From NCBI GenBank assembly GCA_024405255.1, contig JAKSOY010000210.1, positions 1-7,857 of the forward strand: a DNA stretch of 7,857 bases, written 5' to 3'. The position numbers were made by a program, and so were the translations under genes. Positions 6,374 to 7,857 of the stretch are shown here, piece after piece. The notes beneath the pieces are model-generated. The model searched no databases, was not told where the DNA came from, and saw only the letters and a list, made by a program, of their open reading frames with translations. Source of the stretch: Kiritimatiellia bacterium (GTDB lineage: Bacteria > Verrucomicrobiota > Kiritimatiellia > RFP12 > UBA1067). Position 1 is the first letter of the stretch, and each line of letters begins with the position of its first letter.

Positions 6374-7732
6374 TTAGCCGAGTTTCCAGCCATTGTGATG
6401 CTTGACCTCGAGCATCGCGTTGGCGGCGTCATTGCCGACGAAGCGCTCGGCGGCGGGATCCCACTTGGCTCCGGAAATGCCCAACCGCTCGCAGATGTTG
6501 GCGATGTGGCAGGCGCTGATGGAACGGTGGCCGATCTCGCAGTCGGTGGCGGTGTGCCACTTGCGGTCGAAAATGCCGTCCAGGAAGTCCGACTCGTGCG
6601 AGCCGCGGCTCTTGTGGAGGTGGATTTCGTTCGGCTTGAGGTCCTTCTTCTCGTTCCACTTGCGCAGGAATTCCGGACGGTCCAGACGGCCGCGGGTGAC
6701 GAAGAGGTCGCCCTTTTCGCCGTGGAAGGTGAGTCCGTTGCGGAAGCGGTTGGAGACGTGGGCGCGGAAGCCGTTGGCGTAGACGAGGTCGAAGGAATAC
6801 TCGCCGGCCCAGTCGAGGAACTCGCCCTTGAGGAATCCTTCATGCTTCATGTTCTCGACGGCGACGGGACCGGACCGGTCATAGCCCAGCGACCAATGGA
6901 GGATGTCGATGTGGTGCGCACCCCAGTCGGTGATCATGCCGCCGCCGGTGCGGGAGTTGGAGCGCCAGCACATCGGCTGGTGGATGATCGGGTAGAAGGT
7001 GTTGTTGTCCCAATGCTGGGCCGGACCCTGCCACATGTTCCACATCGCCTCGTCGCCGAAGTAGGCGGGGAAGCGCTTGGCCGTCTTGTCGGGGGGGTAG
7101 CCCCAGTACGGACCGCGTCCGCCCGGCAGGCCGATGTCGCATTCCATGCACTTGCCGAGGTAGCCGTTCTGGATGAATTCAGCGGCCACGCGGAATTCGG
7201 ACGAGCTGCGCTGCTGCGAACCGACCTGGAAGACGACGCCTTTTTCCTTGGCGGTACGCGTCATGGCGATGCCTTCGGAGACGCCGAGGCTCATGGGCTT
7301 CTGGCAGTAGACGTGCTTGCCGTTCTTCATGGCGGCAATGGCGATGAGGGCGTGCCAGTGATCGGGGGTGGTGACGACAACGGCGTCGACGGTGGGGTCG
7401 GCGACGACTTCGCGCCAGTCGGCGACGGCGCGGCAGGCGTTGTCCTTGTAGAATGCGTCGACCTGGCGCTTGAAGGCGAGGCGTCCGCCCCAGCCGCGGG
7501 AACGAGCGCCGTAGCCGTAGTCCTTCAGCTCGGTGACGGGATCGCACACCACGGTCACGCGGCAGCGGGGATCGTGCATGAAGGCATGCATGTTGCCGCC
7601 GCCCATCGTGCCGCAGCCGATGACGGCGACGTTGATCCGCTTCGAGGGCGCCTCGGCGCCGAAAAGCTTGACTGCCGGGGCGAGGACGAAGACCGCCGCG
7701 GTTTGTTTGAGGAAGGTTCTGCGATTGTTCAT
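6374..7732 (-). CDS. Tat-exported Gfo/Idh/MocA-family oxidoreductase
   Basis: The 452-residue protein has the usual length for PVC-group family members. MNNRRTFLKQTAAVFVLAPA is a twin-arginine signal with the RRTFLK motif, predicting export of the folded, cofactor-loaded enzyme. The Rossmann domain follows: GCGTMG at 39-44 binds the dinucleotide, VCDP at 62-65 ends the second strand, TTPDHWH at 121-127 is typical, and YCQKP at 142-146 carries the likely catalytic Lys145. The C-terminal domain carries the conserved WGAHHID at 270-276. The protein would oxidise or reduce a sugar or polyol, or act by the oxidise-eliminate-reduce chemistry known for some relatives. A GH109-type glycosidase is an alternative, but the KP motif favours the oxidoreductase branch. 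The start is ATG 7732 with GGAG 8 bases upstream; the in-frame ATG at 7762 lies inside the -10 box. The gene is convergent with the giant gene, with 98 bases between the two stop codons. The substrate is unknown. Confidence 0.9.
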   Translation of the reverse strand: MNNRRTFLKQTAAVFVLAPAVKLFGAEAPSKRINVAVIGCGTMGGGNMHAFMHDPRCRVTVVCDPVTELKDYGYGARSRGWGGRLAFKRQVDAFYKDNACRAVADWREVVADPTVDAVVVTTPDHWHALIAIAAMKNGKHVYCQKPMSLGVSEGIAMTRTAKEKGVVFQVGSQQRSSSEFRVAAEFIQNGYLGKCMECDIGLPGGRGPYWGYPPDKTAKRFPAYFGDEAMWNMWQGPAQHWDNNTFYPIIHQPMCWRSNSRTGGGMITDWGAHHIDILHWSLGYDRSGPVAVENMKHEGFLKGEFLDWAGEYSFDLVYANGFRAHVSNRFRNGLTFHGEKGDLFVTRGRLDRPEFLRKWNEKKDLKPNEIHLHKSRGSHESDFLDGIFDRKWHTATDCEIGHRSISACHIANICERLGISGAKWDPAAERFVGNDAANAMLEVKHHNGWKLG

Positions 7733-7740
7733 TTTCTTTT

Positions 7741-7744
7741 CTCC
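7741..7744 (-). promoter_or_regulatory. ribosome binding site of the oxidoreductase gene
   Basis: Read leftward, GGAG is followed by the 8 bases AAAAGAAA and then ATG at 7732. This supports the downstream start over the ATG at 7762, which has no purine-rich site before it. Confidence 0.7.
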
Positions 7745-7757
7745 ATTTGGAAAGAAA

Positions 7758-7786
7758 ATCATAGCAAAAGCCCTCGCCGAGGTCCA
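7758..7786 (-). promoter_or_regulatory. extended -10 promoter of the oxidoreductase gene
   Basis: On the minus strand the -10 is TATGAT (7763-7758), preceded by TGC, which forms an extended -10. The -35 is TGGACC (7786-7781), matching four of six consensus bases, with a 17-base spacer. Transcription would start near 7751, leaving a leader of about 20 bases that contains just the ribosome binding site. Confidence 0.6.
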
Positions 7787-7811
7787 GCATTTTTGAAGGC
7801 GAATACGTAAT

Positions 7812-7855
7812 AGGTTAGTCGAGTGTGTGGCTGACGCCCCGCGCTCGACTAACCT
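7812..7855. repeat. long inverted repeat / hairpin upstream of the oxidoreductase promoter
   Basis: AGGTTAGTCGAG at 7812-7823 is the exact reverse complement of CTCGACTAACCT at 7844-7855. Four more pairs extend inward (7824-7827 with 7840-7843, two of them G-T). After one mismatch, GGC 7829-7831 pairs with GCC 7836-7838 around a TGAC loop. The whole element folds into one hairpin of about 19 pairs. It lies 25 bases upstream of the -35 box and ends 2 bases before the window edge. It may be a terminator or structured leader of a gene beyond the window, an operator, or the end of a mobile element. No T-run is visible on the left side. Confidence 0.65.
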
Positions 7856-7857
7856 GC

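Noticed and set aside
6364..6385. Six-bp hairpin CTCGGC/GCCGAG followed by TTT, spanning the oxidoreductase stop codon
   Set aside because: Short stem and only three T; it overlaps coding sequence of the convergent gene. It could add to rightward termination, but cannot be supported on its own.
7091..7097. Run of seven G inside the oxidoreductase gene, possible phase-variable tract
   Set aside because: The frame is intact across it (reads YPPD) and the surrounding family motifs stay in frame. A seven-base run alone is common in GC-rich genes.
6395..7810. Plus-strand reading frame of 471 codons opposite the oxidoreductase gene
   Set aside because: Same register effect as above: it is the exact codon-on-codon shadow of a GC-rich gene. 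The minus-strand frame has the Tat signal, Rossmann and KP motifs plus promoter and ribosome site.
7812..7855. Integron attC-like site, because of the GTTAG...CTAAC ends
   Set aside because: The order of the two ends is reversed relative to attC, each core box has a mismatch to the consensus, and there are no unpaired extrahelical bases or cassette gene.
1..7857. Search for CRISPR arrays, tRNA or rRNA genes, transposases and phage genes
   Set aside because: No direct short repeats with spacers, cloverleaf, ribosomal sequence, or mobile-element protein was recognised on either strand.

Overview
The window is about 7.9 kb of GC-rich, gene-dense DNA holding three genes. It most resembles a glycan-degrading bacterium of the PVC group, probably Kiritimatiellota or another Verrucomicrobiota lineage. 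I infer this from three traits together: a GH27 glycosidase with an added carbohydrate-binding module, a very large secreted protein built from LamG-like and autotransporter-type beta repeats, and a Tat-exported Gfo/Idh/MocA oxidoreductase with a YCQKP active-site motif. No rRNA, tRNA or marker gene is present, so the taxonomic call rests on gene style only.

Layout. Positions 1-1181 (+) are the 3' part of a GH27 alpha-galactosidase-like enzyme with a C-terminal carbohydrate-binding domain. The 102-base gap 1182-1283 is AT-rich and holds a strong sigma70-type promoter (TTGACT, 17 bases, TATATT) and a good ribosome binding site. These place the start of the next gene at 1284. Positions 1284-6275 (+) encode a 1663-residue secreted modular protein that contains two tandem copies of a roughly 660-690-residue block. 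Positions 6276-6373 lie between convergent genes and hold two strong hairpins that compete for the same bases. Positions 6374-7732 (-) encode a 452-residue Tat-signal oxidoreductase with its own extended -10 promoter at 7758-7786. Positions 7787-7857 are non-coding and end in a long near-perfect inverted repeat at the window edge.

How the genes may fit together. The glycosidase and the giant LamG protein run in the same direction and could share readthrough, although the giant gene has its own promoter. The oxidoreductase is convergent with them. A glycosidase, a probable surface or extracellular carbohydrate-binding or adhesive protein, and an exported sugar-oxidoreductase-type enzyme suggest a locus for handling galactose-containing glycans outside the cytoplasm. 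That is inference from neighbourhood. I did not find a clearly new defence, mobile or RNA system. The best leads are the duplicated-block architecture of the giant protein, its lack of any recognisable C-terminal anchor, and the two intergenic hairpin structures.
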